From: Erythrobacter rubeus
GTDB taxonomy: Bacteria > Pseudomonadota > Alphaproteobacteria > Sphingomonadales > Sphingomonadaceae
NCBI RefSeq assembly: GCF_014705715.1
Contig: NZ_JACXLC010000001.1
Coordinates: 416,457-480,456 of the forward strand
Direction: 5' to 3'
DNA length: 64,000 nucleotides
Shown here: positions 27,012-36,375 of the stretch, in pieces
Position numbering within the stretch: position 1 is the first letter of the stretch
Layout of the letters: each line of letters starts with the position of its first letter
Program-made: the position numbers and the translations under genes
Notes under the pieces: model-generated
Database searches by the model: none
The model's input: only the letters and a program-made list of their open reading frames with translations
Told to the model about the DNA's origin: nothing

Positions 27012-28322
27012 TCAGATTGCGGAACTGAATGTCCTCTTCCTCTCTTGCCGAAACGTATCGAATAGCGCGGCGATGCTGCGCGCGTAGGGCAGTCCGCCCG
27101 GGGTGATGGATAGCGTCATATCGTCGAGCACGGCCAATTCGCGATCGAGGAAGGGCGTCAGTCGCTCCCTCACCTGAGGCATTTGGCACAAAGTGATTTC
27201 AGCCGAGCCTTGGCACAGCAATTTCTCGATCGCCGCGCCATTCAATCGGTCTCGCCGTGAGCGTGTGACGCCGTGGGAAGCCGACAATCTGCGCTGGCTT
27301 GCAATCATCCGATAGCGTCCGCTGTTCTTTTCGTTCTGCGCCAGCAACTCTGGAAATGCGCTGATAGCGCTGGCGCCGAGCCCGATCACGGCATCGGCGC
27401 TGTCATCGGTGAACCCCTGGAAATTCCGCCGTAATGTGCCGCTTCCTGCTGCGGCAGCTAGAGGATCATGCGGTAAGGCAAAGTGGTCGAACCCGACTGC
27501 GTCATAGCCATGGCTGGTGAGAAACTCATGCCCTAGCCTCGCCATCTGGAACCTCTCGCGATTGCCTGGGAGAACGGCTTCGTCGATCATCCGTTGCCGC
27601 GGTACGAGTTGCGGCACGTGGGCATAGCCGAACAAGGCGATCCGGTCGGCCGCGAGAAGGCGCGTATATTCGAGACTGTCTTCCAGATCCCGCTCGGTCT
27701 GACCGGGAAGGCCATACATCAGGTCGAAATTGAGTGACGTGACGCCTGCGGATCGGAGCCAGTCGATGCTGCGGCAGATGAGCGCGTCCGATTGTTCGCG
27801 TCCGATCGCTTTCTGGCAATGCGCAGCGAATGTCTGGACGCCCATGCTGGCCCGAGTAATGCCGGCGCTGCCGATGGCCGCTCCCCATTCGCGGGTCATC
27901 GAGCGCGGATCGAGTTCGATAGACCAGGCGGGAGTCACAGTGCCGAATTGCCGGTTTATCGCCTCGACAAGACCGAGAAACTCATCCGGCCTTATCGCAT
28001 TGGGGCTACCGCCCCCGAAGGCGATGCGCCGGACACGCGCTGAGTCGGGTAGCAGGGTGGATACGGTTGCCAGTTCGGCATGCAGCGCATCGAGGTAGGA
28101 CTCCACTCGCTGACGCCTGCCGGAGGCTCCGGTATTACAGCCGCAATAATAGCAAATCTTCTCGCAAAACGGGACATGCAGATAGAGGGAGACGTCTCCT
28201 TCAGCACGCTCGATCGCCGCTCCAAGCTCCACCGGATCAATGGGTCCGAAATCGGCAGCGGTCGGATAGCTGGTGTAGCGCGGCACTGCTTTTTCGAGCA
28301 GATCTGAATGATAGGTCCACAT
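27012..28322 (-). CDS. hemN: Oxygen-independent coproporphyrinogen III oxidase
   Basis: 436 aa. A radical-SAM enzyme that decarboxylates coproporphyrinogen III without O2. The [4Fe-4S] cysteines are in HVPFCEKICYYCGC (C53, C57, C60). The N-terminal PRYTSYPTAADFG, SLYLHVPFC and GGGSPNAIRPDEF are classical HemN (not HemW) features, as are SIELDPRSMT and DLMYGLPGQTE. It sits two bases after the small Cys-rich gene and 36 bases from a perfect FNR/FixK box, fitting low-oxygen induction to supply haem for the cbb3 oxidase. It is transcribed with or just after the cco genes. Confidence 0.93.
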   Translation of the reverse strand: MWTYHSDLLEKAVPRYTSYPTAADFGPIDPVELGAAIERAEGDVSLYLHVPFCEKICYYCGCNTGASGRRQRVESYLDALHAELATVSTLLPDSARVRRIAFGGGSPNAIRPDEFLGLVEAINRQFGTVTPAWSIELDPRSMTREWGAAIGSAGITRASMGVQTFAAHCQKAIGREQSDALICRSIDWLRSAGVTSLNFDLMYGLPGQTERDLEDSLEYTRLLAADRIALFGYAHVPQLVPRQRMIDEAVLPGNRERFQMARLGHEFLTSHGYDAVGFDHFALPHDPLAAAAGSGTLRRNFQGFTDDSADAVIGLGASAISAFPELLAQNEKNSGRYRMIASQRRLSASHGVTRSRRDRLNGAAIEKLLCQGSAEITLCQMPQVRERLTPFLDRELAVLDDMTLSITPGGLPYARSIAALFDTFRQERKRTFSSAI

Positions 28323-28324
28323 AC

Positions 28325-28567
28325 TCAGCCTGATGGAGGCGGATTGCCTTTGCGTCGTTGATCTGGATCAAACGATTTACGGCAATTGACAGCGTGGCAG
28401 GCTCCAGCAGAACAGGGAGGCTCTTTTTCGGGAGTGCCGTTGCCGATTGGGATCGCGATCGTCCCGCCGCCGCACAGTTCGGCCATCAAAAGCTCTTCTT
28501 TCGCGGATGGCGGACCGATCGTCAGGGAGATCAGCGCGAAACTTCCCAAAAGCGCCGAGCAATTCAT
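28325..28567 (-). CDS. Small Cys-rich protein between ccoS and hemN
   Basis: 80 aa. The ATG overlaps the ccoS stop (ATGA) and the stop lies two bases before hemN, which argues that it is real. It has a hydrophobic start (ALLGSFALISLTIG), then LCGGGTIAIPIGN, then PCSAGACHAVNCRKSF with three closely spaced cysteines and a CxxxxCH-like arrangement. I do not recognise a named family, though similar small proteins beside cbb3 assembly genes are familiar from sphingomonads. A metal- or haem-handling role is a guess. Codons 66-70 (F-D-P-D-Q) double as the FNR box for hemN. Confidence 0.6.
   Translation of the reverse strand: MNCSALLGSFALISLTIGPPSAKEELLMAELCGGGTIAIPIGNGTPEKEPPCSAGACHAVNCRKSFDPDQRRKGNPPPSG
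28358..28371. promoter_or_regulatory. FNR/FixK box upstream of hemN
   Basis: TTGATCTGGATCAA is a perfect TTGAT-N4-ATCAA anaerobox, 36 bases before the hemN ATG. It lies within the coding sequence of the upstream small gene. FixK encoded at 36375-37163 carries the matching E-x-x-S-R recognition helix. Confidence 0.85.
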
Positions 28568-28719
28568 ACATCGTCCCCTTCATCTTCATCGATCAGGATG
28601 CGCTGAGCGGCTCCGTCCAGATCCTCGAATTGTCCGTGCTTCATCGCCCAAAAGAACACCGCGAGTCCTAGGGCGCCCATTCCAAGCGCGATGGGAATCA
28701 GGAACGTGAGCCCGGTCAC
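28564..28719 (-). CDS. ccoS: cbb3-type cytochrome oxidase assembly protein CcoS
   Basis: 51 aa, start GTG at 28719 forming a GTGA overlap with the ccoI stop. One transmembrane segment (TFLIPIALGMGALGLAVFFWAMK) is followed by the family signature HGQFEDLDGAAQRIL and an acidic tail. CcoS is needed for correct cofactor assembly of the cbb3 oxidase. It is too short to be found without the operon context, but length and motif are diagnostic. Its stop overlaps the next ATG. Confidence 0.9.
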   Translation of the reverse strand: MTGLTFLIPIALGMGALGLAVFFWAMKHGQFEDLDGAAQRILIDEDEGDDV

Positions 28720-30851
28720 GCGCTCGGTTCCTTGGCCGAGCGGGCGAGGCGCAGCGAATTGGCCACCACGACCAGCGAGCTGATCGACATCGCGATGGCC
28801 GCGATCAAAGGCGTAACAAAGCCGAACAGCGCTAGCGGGACAGCGCAAACATTATAGAGCACGGAGAAGCCGAGATTTTGCCGCACGATCTTCATCGTCC
28901 GTCGCGCGACCTGCACGGCGAGCGCGACCGGCATCAGATTTCGACCTATAAAGACCGCATCGGCTGCCTGCTGGCTGACATCGCTGGCGTTTCCCGGAGC
29001 GATCGAGGCATGCGCCGCGGCGAGGGCGGGGCCATCGTTCAGCCCGTCCCCGATCATTAGCGGTTTCCGACCGCTCCGTTTCAAGAGTTCCAGAGCGCGC
29101 AATTTATCCTGCGGCGTTGCGCCTGCTTGCGCGTCGAGTTGCAGCTCATTGGCGACGGCCTGGACTGCACCGCTACGATCACCCGACAGGATGCTCGGTT
29201 TGATCCCCAATGTCTTCAAGGCTGCTACAGTCTTGCTAGCGTCGGGCCTCATCGGATCTTCGAATACGATCAGCTGGGACCTTCCGTCTACGCGTAGGCT
29301 GACCGAGATCTCGGTGCCGGAGCGTGATGTGCGCTCCAGCGCGACCTCCCGTCCGTCCCAATTTCCCGTGACGCCGCAGCCCTCGATCTCTCGTACGCAC
29401 TCAAGTCTTTCCGGCTTTGTATCGCACTCGCGCAATGCGCTCGTCAGGCCGCGGCTGAGAGGGTGGCGACTTGTTTGGGCGAGGGCCAGCGCTATCGCCC
29501 TGTCATCGCTTCCCAATGCATAAATGTCTGGCCGCGGCTCACCCAGCGTCAGCGTGCCTGTTTTGTCGAGCAGGGCCGTATCGCATTCGGCAAGCCGTTC
29601 AAGCGCGCTGCCATCCTTTACGAGCAGGCCGCGCTTCAGCAAAGCTCCGGAGGCGACCACCTGCGCAGCCGGAACGGCAAGCCCCATGGCGCAAGGGCAG
29701 GTGATGATGAGGACGGCAATCGCGATAACCAGCGATTGGTGCCACCCCGTGCCTGCGATCATCCAGCCGATAAAGGCCAACAGCGAGAGCGTGTGCACGG
29801 CAGGCGCATAGAGCCGCGATGCACGATCGGCGATGCGGACATACCGGCTGCGCGACTGCCCCGCTTCGTCCATGAGACGCGCGATCTCCGCAATCGCAGT
29901 GTCGGACGTCGTTCTGGTAAGCCGTATCCGCAATGGCGCGCCGAGGTTGATTGCCCCGGCATGGACCAGGCTGCCTTTGCTCACATTCTCTGGCGCGCTT
30001 TCCCCTGTCAGCATCGAATTGTCGATCGCACTGCTGCCTTCGTCGACCTCTCCATCGGCTGCGAGGGCTTCTCCAGCGGCGACCATTACCAGCATGCCCG
30101 GTTCAAGCTCGTCGGCAGGCAACCGTGCGGTCGATCCATCGGGTGCAATGACGGTTGCCGATTTTCCCATGCTCCCCAGCAACGCGCCGATACCTGCACG
30201 GGTTCGCGTGCGCATCGAGGCATCGAGCGCACGGCCGCTCAGCAGGAAAAACAACAGCATGACCGCGCTCTCGAAATAGGCGTGTCCTCCGCCGGTCGCC
30301 GTTTCGTAAAGGCTCAGGCCTGTCGCGAGCAGCACGCCGATCGATATCGGAACATCCATGTTGGTGCGGCGATACCGAAGGGCCATCAACGCGGAAGCGA
30401 AGAACGGCCTTCCGGAGTATGCGATTACGGGAAGTGCGATGACCGCCGAAAGCCAATGGAACAGCTCGCGTGTCGCTCCTTCGGCGCCGGACCAGATGCT
30501 GACCGAAAGCAGCATTACGTTCATCATGCCAAAGCCGGCTACGGCGAGCGCTCGCAGCAGTTTTTTGCTTTCCGCATCATCGGTGCCCAGCGGATTGTCG
30601 GCGACCGGCTGGGACTCGAAACCGAGCTCGCGTAGCGCGGCAGCCAAATGCTCTTCGCCAATCGCGGGGTCGTGCAGTACCGCCACGCGCTTCGCGGAAA
30701 AGTTGACCCTGACGGACTCGACACCATCAAGTTCCGACAAATCGCGTTCGATCTTGCCGATGCAGCCTGCGCAGCGAATGCCCGGCGCGGTCAGACGGGT
30801 GTCGATTAGCCTGGATTTGTCATCGGCGATGATTTCCGTTGGCGCGTTCAT
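28716..30851 (-). CDS. ccoI: Copper-translocating P-type ATPase for cbb3 oxidase
   Basis: 711 aa, ATG at 30851 overlapping the ccoH stop (ATGA). The N-terminal metal-binding domain has C27-x-x-C30 in GIRCAGCIG. Further motifs are the ion-channel CPC in ITCPCAMGLAVPAA, phosphorylation site DKTGTLTLG, the H-P motif in SRHPLSRG, and hinge GDGLNDGPALAAA. Eight membrane helices are expected. CcoI (FixI) exports Cu to the periplasmic route that loads CuB of CcoN. Regulation follows the operon. Confidence 0.92.
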   Translation of the reverse strand: MNAPTEIIADDKSRLIDTRLTAPGIRCAGCIGKIERDLSELDGVESVRVNFSAKRVAVLHDPAIGEEHLAAALRELGFESQPVADNPLGTDDAESKKLLRALAVAGFGMMNVMLLSVSIWSGAEGATRELFHWLSAVIALPVIAYSGRPFFASALMALRYRRTNMDVPISIGVLLATGLSLYETATGGGHAYFESAVMLLFFLLSGRALDASMRTRTRAGIGALLGSMGKSATVIAPDGSTARLPADELEPGMLVMVAAGEALAADGEVDEGSSAIDNSMLTGESAPENVSKGSLVHAGAINLGAPLRIRLTRTTSDTAIAEIARLMDEAGQSRSRYVRIADRASRLYAPAVHTLSLLAFIGWMIAGTGWHQSLVIAIAVLIITCPCAMGLAVPAAQVVASGALLKRGLLVKDGSALERLAECDTALLDKTGTLTLGEPRPDIYALGSDDRAIALALAQTSRHPLSRGLTSALRECDTKPERLECVREIEGCGVTGNWDGREVALERTSRSGTEISVSLRVDGRSQLIVFEDPMRPDASKTVAALKTLGIKPSILSGDRSGAVQAVANELQLDAQAGATPQDKLRALELLKRSGRKPLMIGDGLNDGPALAAAHASIAPGNASDVSQQAADAVFIGRNLMPVALAVQVARRTMKIVRQNLGFSVLYNVCAVPLALFGFVTPLIAAIAMSISSLVVVANSLRLARSAKEPSA

Positions 30852-31300
30852 CTGAGTTTGCGCTCTTCCGCCCACCTGAGCCCGCCGCTTTCGATGTGCA
30901 AGCGGACGATCCAACGCCCCGGTGCGACCGGGTTGACCGAGCGGTATGTTCCGGTCTCTCCCGGCGCGCGGGCGAATTCGAGTGCTGTTGTTTCACGCTC
31001 TCCAACAGGCCGCCTGAGTTCCGCTGACACGATCGCGCCATTCGGCACACCGTTGGTCTTGACTTCCAGATGCCCGCTGTGACCACGACCGATTTCGGCA
31101 GTCCAGCCGAGCGCTTTGCTGCGTTCCGCCTCGCCCAGCCACTCGTTGAATTTCTGGCTGGCAACATAGGTGTTTTCTACGATCACCCCGCCAAAGCCGC
31201 TGACCGCATGTGTTGCCATCAGAAGATTGACTGCAACGACGATGCCGAACCCGCCGACCATCACCTTCGTCATGTCGCGGCCTGTGAATTCACGTTTCAT
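30848..31300 (-). CDS. ccoH: cbb3 oxidase assembly protein CcoH/FixH
   Basis: 150 aa. An N-terminal membrane anchor (MVGGFGIVVAVNLLMATHAV) precedes the FixH periplasmic domain with VIVENTYVASQKFNEWLGEAE and the C-terminal APGRWIVRLHIESGGLRW. FixH interacts with the oxidase during assembly. The start overlaps the ccoG stop (ATGA at 31297-31300), and the order ccoG-H-I-S is the classical fixGHIS arrangement. Confidence 0.9.
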   Translation of the reverse strand: MKREFTGRDMTKVMVGGFGIVVAVNLLMATHAVSGFGGVIVENTYVASQKFNEWLGEAERSKALGWTAEIGRGHSGHLEVKTNGVPNGAIVSAELRRPVGERETTALEFARAPGETGTYRSVNPVAPGRWIVRLHIESGGLRWAEERKLR

Positions 31301-32871
31301 TGTGCTGCTCCGGGGCTGGTGAAGAGGGTTTGCTCGGCGTCCGTCTCCCGCTGTTCATCGAGCGACGTGACGCGGATGGAGAAGTTCTGTTCGGCGGTAT
31401 CCGGGCTCGCGACGACGTAAGCGCGCACGGTCTGGGTCGCGTCAGCTGGCACATCGACTGCTTGCGAGCGAGCTGCGTTTTCCTGCCCGATCGTATCGGT
31501 CCACAAAACCGCACCCGGCAGACCGTCGAGCGCTATCTCCATTGTACGCGGGCGGCTCTCCATATTGCGCAGCCTGAGTGTGTAGGCGTTGCGAACCGAT
31601 CCGTCCTTGAGCAGTATGAAAGCCGGATTGCGATCGGGCTGCACAGAGATTTCGGTGTGCGTGCGGGTGCCTAACGCAAACAGCATGGCGCCTCCGATGC
31701 CGCTCCAGATCATGAGGTAGGCGAGAGTGCGTGGACGCAGCAATGCGCGCCAGGCCGGGCGAGCTGGTTTGCCGACCGCTTCCGCTTCGCAATCTTCGAG
31801 TGTTGCATAATCGATAAGGCCGCGCGGCCTTCCGACATCCTTCATCACGCGGTCGCACGCATCGATGCAGAGCGCGCAGGTGATACATCCAATCTGCGGA
31901 CCTTCGCGAATGTCGATACCCGTCGGACAAACCTGGACACATTGCAGGCAGTCTACACAGTCGCCGTAATCACCGGGGTTTTTCTGGGATTTCTTGAGGC
32001 TGCCGCGCGGTTCGCCGCGGAAATCCTTGTACGTCACCAGCAGCGACTTTTCGTCCATCATCGCAGCTTGGATGCGCGGCCACGGGCACATGTAAATACA
32101 GACTTGCTCGCGCATGAACCCGCCGAGCACGAAGGTGGTCGCGGTCAGGACCGCGACGGTTGCATAGGCGATCGGCGCGGCATCGCCCCGCCAGAATTCG
32201 TAGGTGAGCGTCGGCGCGTCGGCAAAATACATGATCCAAGCGCCGCCGGTCCAGAAGCTGATGAGCAGGTAGACTGTCCATTTACCGCTGCGCCGCGCAA
32301 TCTTTGATGCGCCCCAAGGTGCGCTGTCGAGCCGCACCCGAGCATTGCGATCACCATCGAAAAATCGGTCGATATGCTGGAACAGGTCGGTCCATACGGT
32401 TTGCGGACAGGCATAGCCGCACCATGCCCGGCCGACGGCGCTCGTCACGATAAACAGGCCGATGCCCGCCATGATGAGCAGGCCTGCAACATAATAGAAT
32501 TCATGCGGCCAGATTTCGATGCCGAACATGTAAAACCGGCGGTTAGCAAGATCGATCAACACCGCCTGGTCGGGAGCGTAGGGCCCCCGGTCCCAGCGTA
32601 TCCAGGGGGTTCCGTAATAGATCGCGAGCGTCACGATCATGACCGCCCATTTGAATCTTCGGAAAGGCCCGTCGATCCGCTTGTTATGCACGGTCGGGCT
32701 TTTTTCGTAGAGCTTTTCGGGCACGCTCGCCGGCGCGGGCTGCTTGGGGGCATGGCGCTGCGTCGCAGCAATCGGCTCCGCCTCGGCTACATCCAGCGCG
32801 CCGCCCCAGTCGCGGGGCGGTTTGGCATCGGGCTTGGGATGCTCTTTGCCGGGTTCGTCAGGGTTGGCCAT
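31297..32871 (-). CDS. ccoG: cbb3 oxidase accessory iron-sulfur protein CcoG/FixG
   Basis: 524 aa from the ATG at 32871, which overlaps the ccoP end by 14 bases; the open frame upstream of this ATG is antisense-like, Arg-rich and implausible. The protein has membrane segments at ~65-85, 110-135, 185-205 and later. The two cysteine motifs C-G-Y-A-C-P and C-I-Y-M-C-P-W are present, followed by two ferredoxin-type [4Fe-4S] clusters (CVDCLQCVQVCP and CITCALCIDACD). A C-terminal Ig-like periplasmic domain follows. CcoG reduces Cu(II) for delivery to the oxidase in characterised relatives. Confidence 0.93.
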   Translation of the reverse strand: MANPDEPGKEHPKPDAKPPRDWGGALDVAEAEPIAATQRHAPKQPAPASVPEKLYEKSPTVHNKRIDGPFRRFKWAVMIVTLAIYYGTPWIRWDRGPYAPDQAVLIDLANRRFYMFGIEIWPHEFYYVAGLLIMAGIGLFIVTSAVGRAWCGYACPQTVWTDLFQHIDRFFDGDRNARVRLDSAPWGASKIARRSGKWTVYLLISFWTGGAWIMYFADAPTLTYEFWRGDAAPIAYATVAVLTATTFVLGGFMREQVCIYMCPWPRIQAAMMDEKSLLVTYKDFRGEPRGSLKKSQKNPGDYGDCVDCLQCVQVCPTGIDIREGPQIGCITCALCIDACDRVMKDVGRPRGLIDYATLEDCEAEAVGKPARPAWRALLRPRTLAYLMIWSGIGGAMLFALGTRTHTEISVQPDRNPAFILLKDGSVRNAYTLRLRNMESRPRTMEIALDGLPGAVLWTDTIGQENAARSQAVDVPADATQTVRAYVVASPDTAEQNFSIRVTSLDEQRETDAEQTLFTSPGAAQ

Positions 32872-33793
32872 TGAAGGCGACCGTCGCTTCCTCTTCTTGC
32901 GCTTCTTCCGGTTGCGGCGATGCTTCCCCGCCGCCGCGCGAATGGACATAGGTTGCAAGCATTCTGATCGTCGCCGGATCGAGGCGGTCCTTCCAGCCGG
33001 GCATGACGCCGTGTTTCGGATAAAGGATCTGCTGGCGGATCTGCGCAGCTTCGCTGCCGTAAAGCCAGATCGCATCGTTAAGCGCAGGCGCGCCCTGGAT
33101 TTGATCTCCTTCACCCGAAGGCTGATGGCAGGCAGCGCAGTTTACCGCGTATGTCTCTGCGCCGGATGCGTTTGGCTGCGCTCTGCCGCTTAGCGACAGT
33201 ACGTGTTGAACGAGCGCGTCGAGCTGCGCCTCGTCGAATATGCCTTCGAAGCCGGGCATGTAACTGAGCCGGGTCTGGTCAGATCCCTCCCACCGGATGC
33301 CGTGAAGCAACGTGTTCTCGATCGCTTCAAGGTCGCCGCCCCACAGCCAGTCATCGTCATTCAGATTGGGATAGCCGCCTGCGATCCCCGCCGCACCGGC
33401 GCCGTGGCACTGAACGCAGTTCACCTGGAATGCGGCCGCTCCGCCCGCAATCGCCTGCTGCTGCAATTCCGGAGACGATGCGATTTTCTCGATATCCGTC
33501 GCTGCAATCCGCTCGAACACGTCTTGGCGTGCGAGGTCTGCTGCACTCATATCCTCGGCCAGCTCGCCCCGGCTCGACCAACCGAGTACTCCGGATGTCG
33601 CACGGTCGATCATCGGCCACGCGGGGTAAAAGACGGTGTAGGCAATCGCCCAGGCCACTGTCGCGTAGAAGGTCCAAAGCCACCAGCGCGGCAGCGGGGT
33701 GTTCAGCTCCTCGATGCCGTCCCATTCATGGCCTACCGTTTCCGTGCCGGTTGGCTCGTCGATCCGTTTTCCGGGTCCGGTTTCATTCGCCAT
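32858..33793 (-). CDS. ccoP: cbb3 cytochrome c oxidase subunit III (dihaem)
   Basis: 311 aa. I choose the third of three consecutive ATGs (33793) because GAGG lies 9 bases upstream; it overlaps ccoQ by 11 bases. One transmembrane helix (WWLWTFYATVAWAIAYTVFYPAW, ~37-60) is followed by two c-type haem domains with C126-V-Q-C-H and C219-A-A-C-H. CcoP accepts electrons from soluble cytochrome c and passes them to CcoO. The HEWDGIEELNTPLPRWW segment before the helix is the family hallmark. Confidence 0.94.
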   Translation of the reverse strand: MANETGPGKRIDEPTGTETVGHEWDGIEELNTPLPRWWLWTFYATVAWAIAYTVFYPAWPMIDRATSGVLGWSSRGELAEDMSAADLARQDVFERIAATDIEKIASSPELQQQAIAGGAAAFQVNCVQCHGAGAAGIAGGYPNLNDDDWLWGGDLEAIENTLLHGIRWEGSDQTRLSYMPGFEGIFDEAQLDALVQHVLSLSGRAQPNASGAETYAVNCAACHQPSGEGDQIQGAPALNDAIWLYGSEAAQIRQQILYPKHGVMPGWKDRLDPATIRMLATYVHSRGGGEASPQPEEAQEEEATVAFNGQP

Positions 33794-33947
33794 CATCATT
33801 GTCCTCAAGGATGGATTGCGCTGCATAGTGGTTCTTGTCGCGGGCGCCCGGGCGGAAAGGCCAGAGGCAAAGGCTCACGAAAATGATGGCCATCGCCAAA
33901 AGTCCGTAGCTATCGGCAAACTGACGCAGGGTCTCGTAATCGGTCAC
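33783..33947 (-). CDS. ccoQ: cbb3 oxidase subunit IV, CcoQ
   Basis: 54 aa, GTG at 33947 in a GTGA overlap with the ccoO stop. A single transmembrane segment ([20 protein letters not shown]) is followed by [18 protein letters not shown]. The P-F-R-P-G-x-x-x boundary and acidic end match CcoQ, a small subunit that stabilises the complex. The gene is missed unless the GTG is considered, because a longer unrelated frame continues upstream. Confidence 0.88.
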   Translation of the reverse strand: MTDYETLRQFADSYGLLAMAIIFVSLCLWPFRPGARDKNHYAAQSILEDNDDGE

Positions 33948-34708
33948 CGGCCTGTCTCCTCGGCAAGTTCCTGCTGAGCGGCTGCGCTGTTCACATCGAT
34001 AAGTGTCCCCAGCATCTGCAGGTAGGCAACGAGCGCATCCATCTCCGTCACGCGCGAAGGGTCGCCGTCGTAATCGCGAACCTGAGCCTTGGGATAGCGG
34101 GCTTCGAAATCGACGAGGTCGGTGTCGGGATCGGCCTGACCGATCAGATCGTTCTCGGCCTGCGCAATGTCTTCGTCGGTGTAAGGCACACCGACCGTAC
34201 GCAGCGCGCTGAGCATCGCACCCGCATCGGCTACGTGCAGTTCGGTCTCCGATAGGAAACGGTATTTCGGCATGATGCTTTGCGGAACGACGCTTTGCGG
34301 ATCGTTCAAATGCTGCACATGCCATTCGTCGGAATAACGGCCGCCAACGCGCGCAAGATCGGGGCCGGTCCGTTTTGATCCCCACTGGAATGGGTGGTCG
34401 AACATGCTTTCCGCCGCGAGGCTATAGGCACCGTACCGCTCAACCTCGTCGCGGAATGGTCGTATCATCTGGCTGTGACAGGTGTAGCACCCTTCGCGAA
34501 TGTAGATATCGCGTCCCGCCTGCTCGAGCGGGGTGTACGGACGCATTCCGTCGACTTTCTCGATCGTGTTGTCGAGATAGAACAGCGGGGTAATCTGCAC
34601 CAAGCCGCCTATCGCAACAGTGACCAGCGTGGCGACCGCCATCAGTGTCACGTTGCGCTCGATACGCTTGTGGCCCTTGACCGTTTCCTTGACCATTGGA
34701 TCAGCCAT
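33944..34708 (-). CDS. ccoO: cbb3 cytochrome c oxidase subunit II (monohaem)
   Basis: 254 aa from the ATG at 34708 with AGGAA seven bases upstream. One N-terminal membrane anchor ([24 protein letters not shown]), then [18 protein letters not shown] with haem ligands C74, C77, H78. The distal Met is likely in SIMPKYRFL, and [20 protein letters not shown] is a family block. It receives electrons from CcoP and passes them to the CcoN haems. It starts 11 bases after ccoN. Confidence 0.95.
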   Translation of the reverse strand: MADPMVKETVKGHKRIERNVTLMAVATLVTVAIGGLVQITPLFYLDNTIEKVDGMRPYTPLEQAGRDIYIREGCYTCHSQMIRPFRDEVERYGAYSLAAESMFDHPFQWGSKRTGPDLARVGGRYSDEWHVQHLNDPQSVVPQSIMPKYRFLSETELHVADAGAMLSALRTVGVPYTDEDIAQAENDLIGQADPDTDLVDFEARYPKAQVRDYDGDPSRVTEMDALVAYLQMLGTLIDVNSAAAQQELAEETGR

Positions 34709-34719
34709 CAATCGGTTCC

Positions 34720-36375
34720 TTATTCAGCGGGTTGCGGCGCAAGTGGGCGGTCTGCCTCGGCATCGTAGGCGGCTTGATAAAGAGGCGCTTCTTCGCGGAG
34801 CCTTCCGGCGATTGTCATCCAGACGTTGAAGGTGAGGACCGCGGCTCCTGCGAGGTAAAGCAGTCCGCCGAATGCGCGCATCATGTACATCGGTTTGAGC
34901 GCGGTGACGGTGTCGATGAAGCTGTTCACCAGGTACCCGTTGGCATCGTATTCACGCCACATCAGGCCCTGCGTGATCCCGGCGACCCACATGCTCGCCG
35001 CGTAGAAAACGATGCCGAGCGTCGCGAGCCAGAAGTGCCAGTTTATCATGCGCAGCGAATACATCCGCTCGCGTTTCCAGAGCCGCGGGACGAGGAAGTA
35101 GATGCAGGCGAAGGTGATCATGCCGTTCCAGCCCAGTGCGCCCGAATGCACATGGCCGATGGTCCAGTCGGTGTAATGCGACAGGCTGTTCACCGCCTTG
35201 ATGCTCATCATCGGCCCTTCGAATGTGCTCATTCCGTAGAAGGCGAGGCTCAGCACCATCATTCGGATGACGGGGTCGGTCCGAACCTTGTCCCACGCGC
35301 CGTTCAGCGTCATCAGGCCGTTGATCATTCCGCCCCAGCTGGGCATCCACAGCATGATCGAGAAAACCATGCCGAGCGTCTGCGCCCAATCGGGCAGCGC
35401 CGTGTAATGGAGATGGTGCGGGCCGGCCCAGATATAGAGGAAGATCAGCGACCAGAAGTGGATAATGGACAGGCGGTACGAGTAGACCGGCCGGTTCGCC
35501 TGTTTCGGCACGAAGTAGTACATCATCGCCAGGAAGCCGGCAGTCAGGAAGAATCCGACCGCGTTATGGCCATACCACCACTGCGTGAGTGCATCCTGGA
35601 CGCCCGCGAAGACGCTGTAACTGCGTGATCCCAGCAGGCTTACCGGCATCGATAGATTGTTGACGATGTGGAGCATCGCGATGGTGATGATGAATGCGAG
35701 ATAGAACCAGTTCGCGACGTAAATGTGCGGTTCCTTGCGGCGCACGATGGTTCCGACGAAAACCACGAAATAGGCGACCCAGACAATCGTCAGCCACAGA
35801 TCGACATACCATTCGGGCTCGGCATATTCCTTCGATTGGGTGACGCCGAGAAGGTATCCGGTCGCGGCTAGCACGATGAAGAGCTGGTATCCCCAGAATA
35901 CGAACCGGGCGAGACCCGGAAAGGCAAGCGTCGTACGGCAGGTGCGCTGGACCACGTAGAAACTGGTCGCGAGCAGCGCGTTGCCGCCGAAAGCAAAGAT
36001 GACCGCCGAAGTATGCAGCGGGCGCAGCCTGCCGAAATTGAGCCAAGGTTCGACATTGAGTTCCGGAAATACGAGCTGCAAGGCAATTACGAGGCCTGCA
36101 AGAAGCCCTGCCATTCCCCAGAAAACGGTGGCGATGACGCCCCACCGGATCACGTCGTCGTAATAGCGCGATGGACCTTCCGGCATACGGAAGATGCTCT
36201 GCGCCTTGGCCATCGGATCGTATTTCGCGAGCGTCGTTATCATCAGCCCGAAGGCCACAATGGCGATGATGAGGGCATGCGCCGCAAAGCCGGGATCTTG
36301 CGCGCCGACATAGGCTGCGAGCGCCAGAATGATCAGAACGAACCAAAGGCCGGACCGGCCTACAACGCTTTCCAT
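34720..36375 (-). CDS. ccoN: cbb3 cytochrome c oxidase catalytic subunit I
   Basis: 551 aa, with AGGAGGA eight bases before the ATG. A twelve-helix haem-copper oxidase core: [19 protein letters not shown] (low-spin haem ligand), [20 protein letters not shown] (CuB histidine; the cross-linked Tyr lies further on in this region), [13 protein letters not shown] (two CuB histidines), and the haem-ligand pair in [15 protein letters not shown]. The C-type features point to a high-affinity oxidase used at low oxygen. The ATG shares one base with the fixK stop (TAATG). A perfect FNR box lies 54 bases upstream inside fixK. Confidence 0.96.
   Translation of the reverse strand: MESVVGRSGLWFVLIILALAAYVGAQDPGFAAHALIIAIVAFGLMITTLAKYDPMAKAQSIFRMPEGPSRYYDDVIRWGVIATVFWGMAGLLAGLVIALQLVFPELNVEPWLNFGRLRPLHTSAVIFAFGGNALLATSFYVVQRTCRTTLAFPGLARFVFWGYQLFIVLAATGYLLGVTQSKEYAEPEWYVDLWLTIVWVAYFVVFVGTIVRRKEPHIYVANWFYLAFIITIAMLHIVNNLSMPVSLLGSRSYSVFAGVQDALTQWWYGHNAVGFFLTAGFLAMMYYFVPKQANRPVYSYRLSIIHFWSLIFLYIWAGPHHLHYTALPDWAQTLGMVFSIMLWMPSWGGMINGLMTLNGAWDKVRTDPVIRMMVLSLAFYGMSTFEGPMMSIKAVNSLSHYTDWTIGHVHSGALGWNGMITFACIYFLVPRLWKRERMYSLRMINWHFWLATLGIVFYAASMWVAGITQGLMWREYDANGYLVNSFIDTVTALKPMYMMRAFGGLLYLAGAAVLTFNVWMTIAGRLREEAPLYQAAYDAEADRPLAPQPAE

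Noticed and set aside
29463..30635. Plus-strand open frame of 390 codons antisense to ccoI
   Set aside because: Lies wholly within a motif-rich P-type ATPase gene; its own translation is low-complexity with no domain.
32872..33114. N-terminal extension of the ccoG reading frame
   Set aside because: Arg/Lys-rich, antisense-like shadow of ccoP codons; the ATG at 32871 gives the normal FixG N-terminus.
34696..35628. Plus-strand open frame of 310 codons antisense to ccoN
   Set aside because: His/Arg-rich mirror of the oxidase subunit, no plausible start signal.
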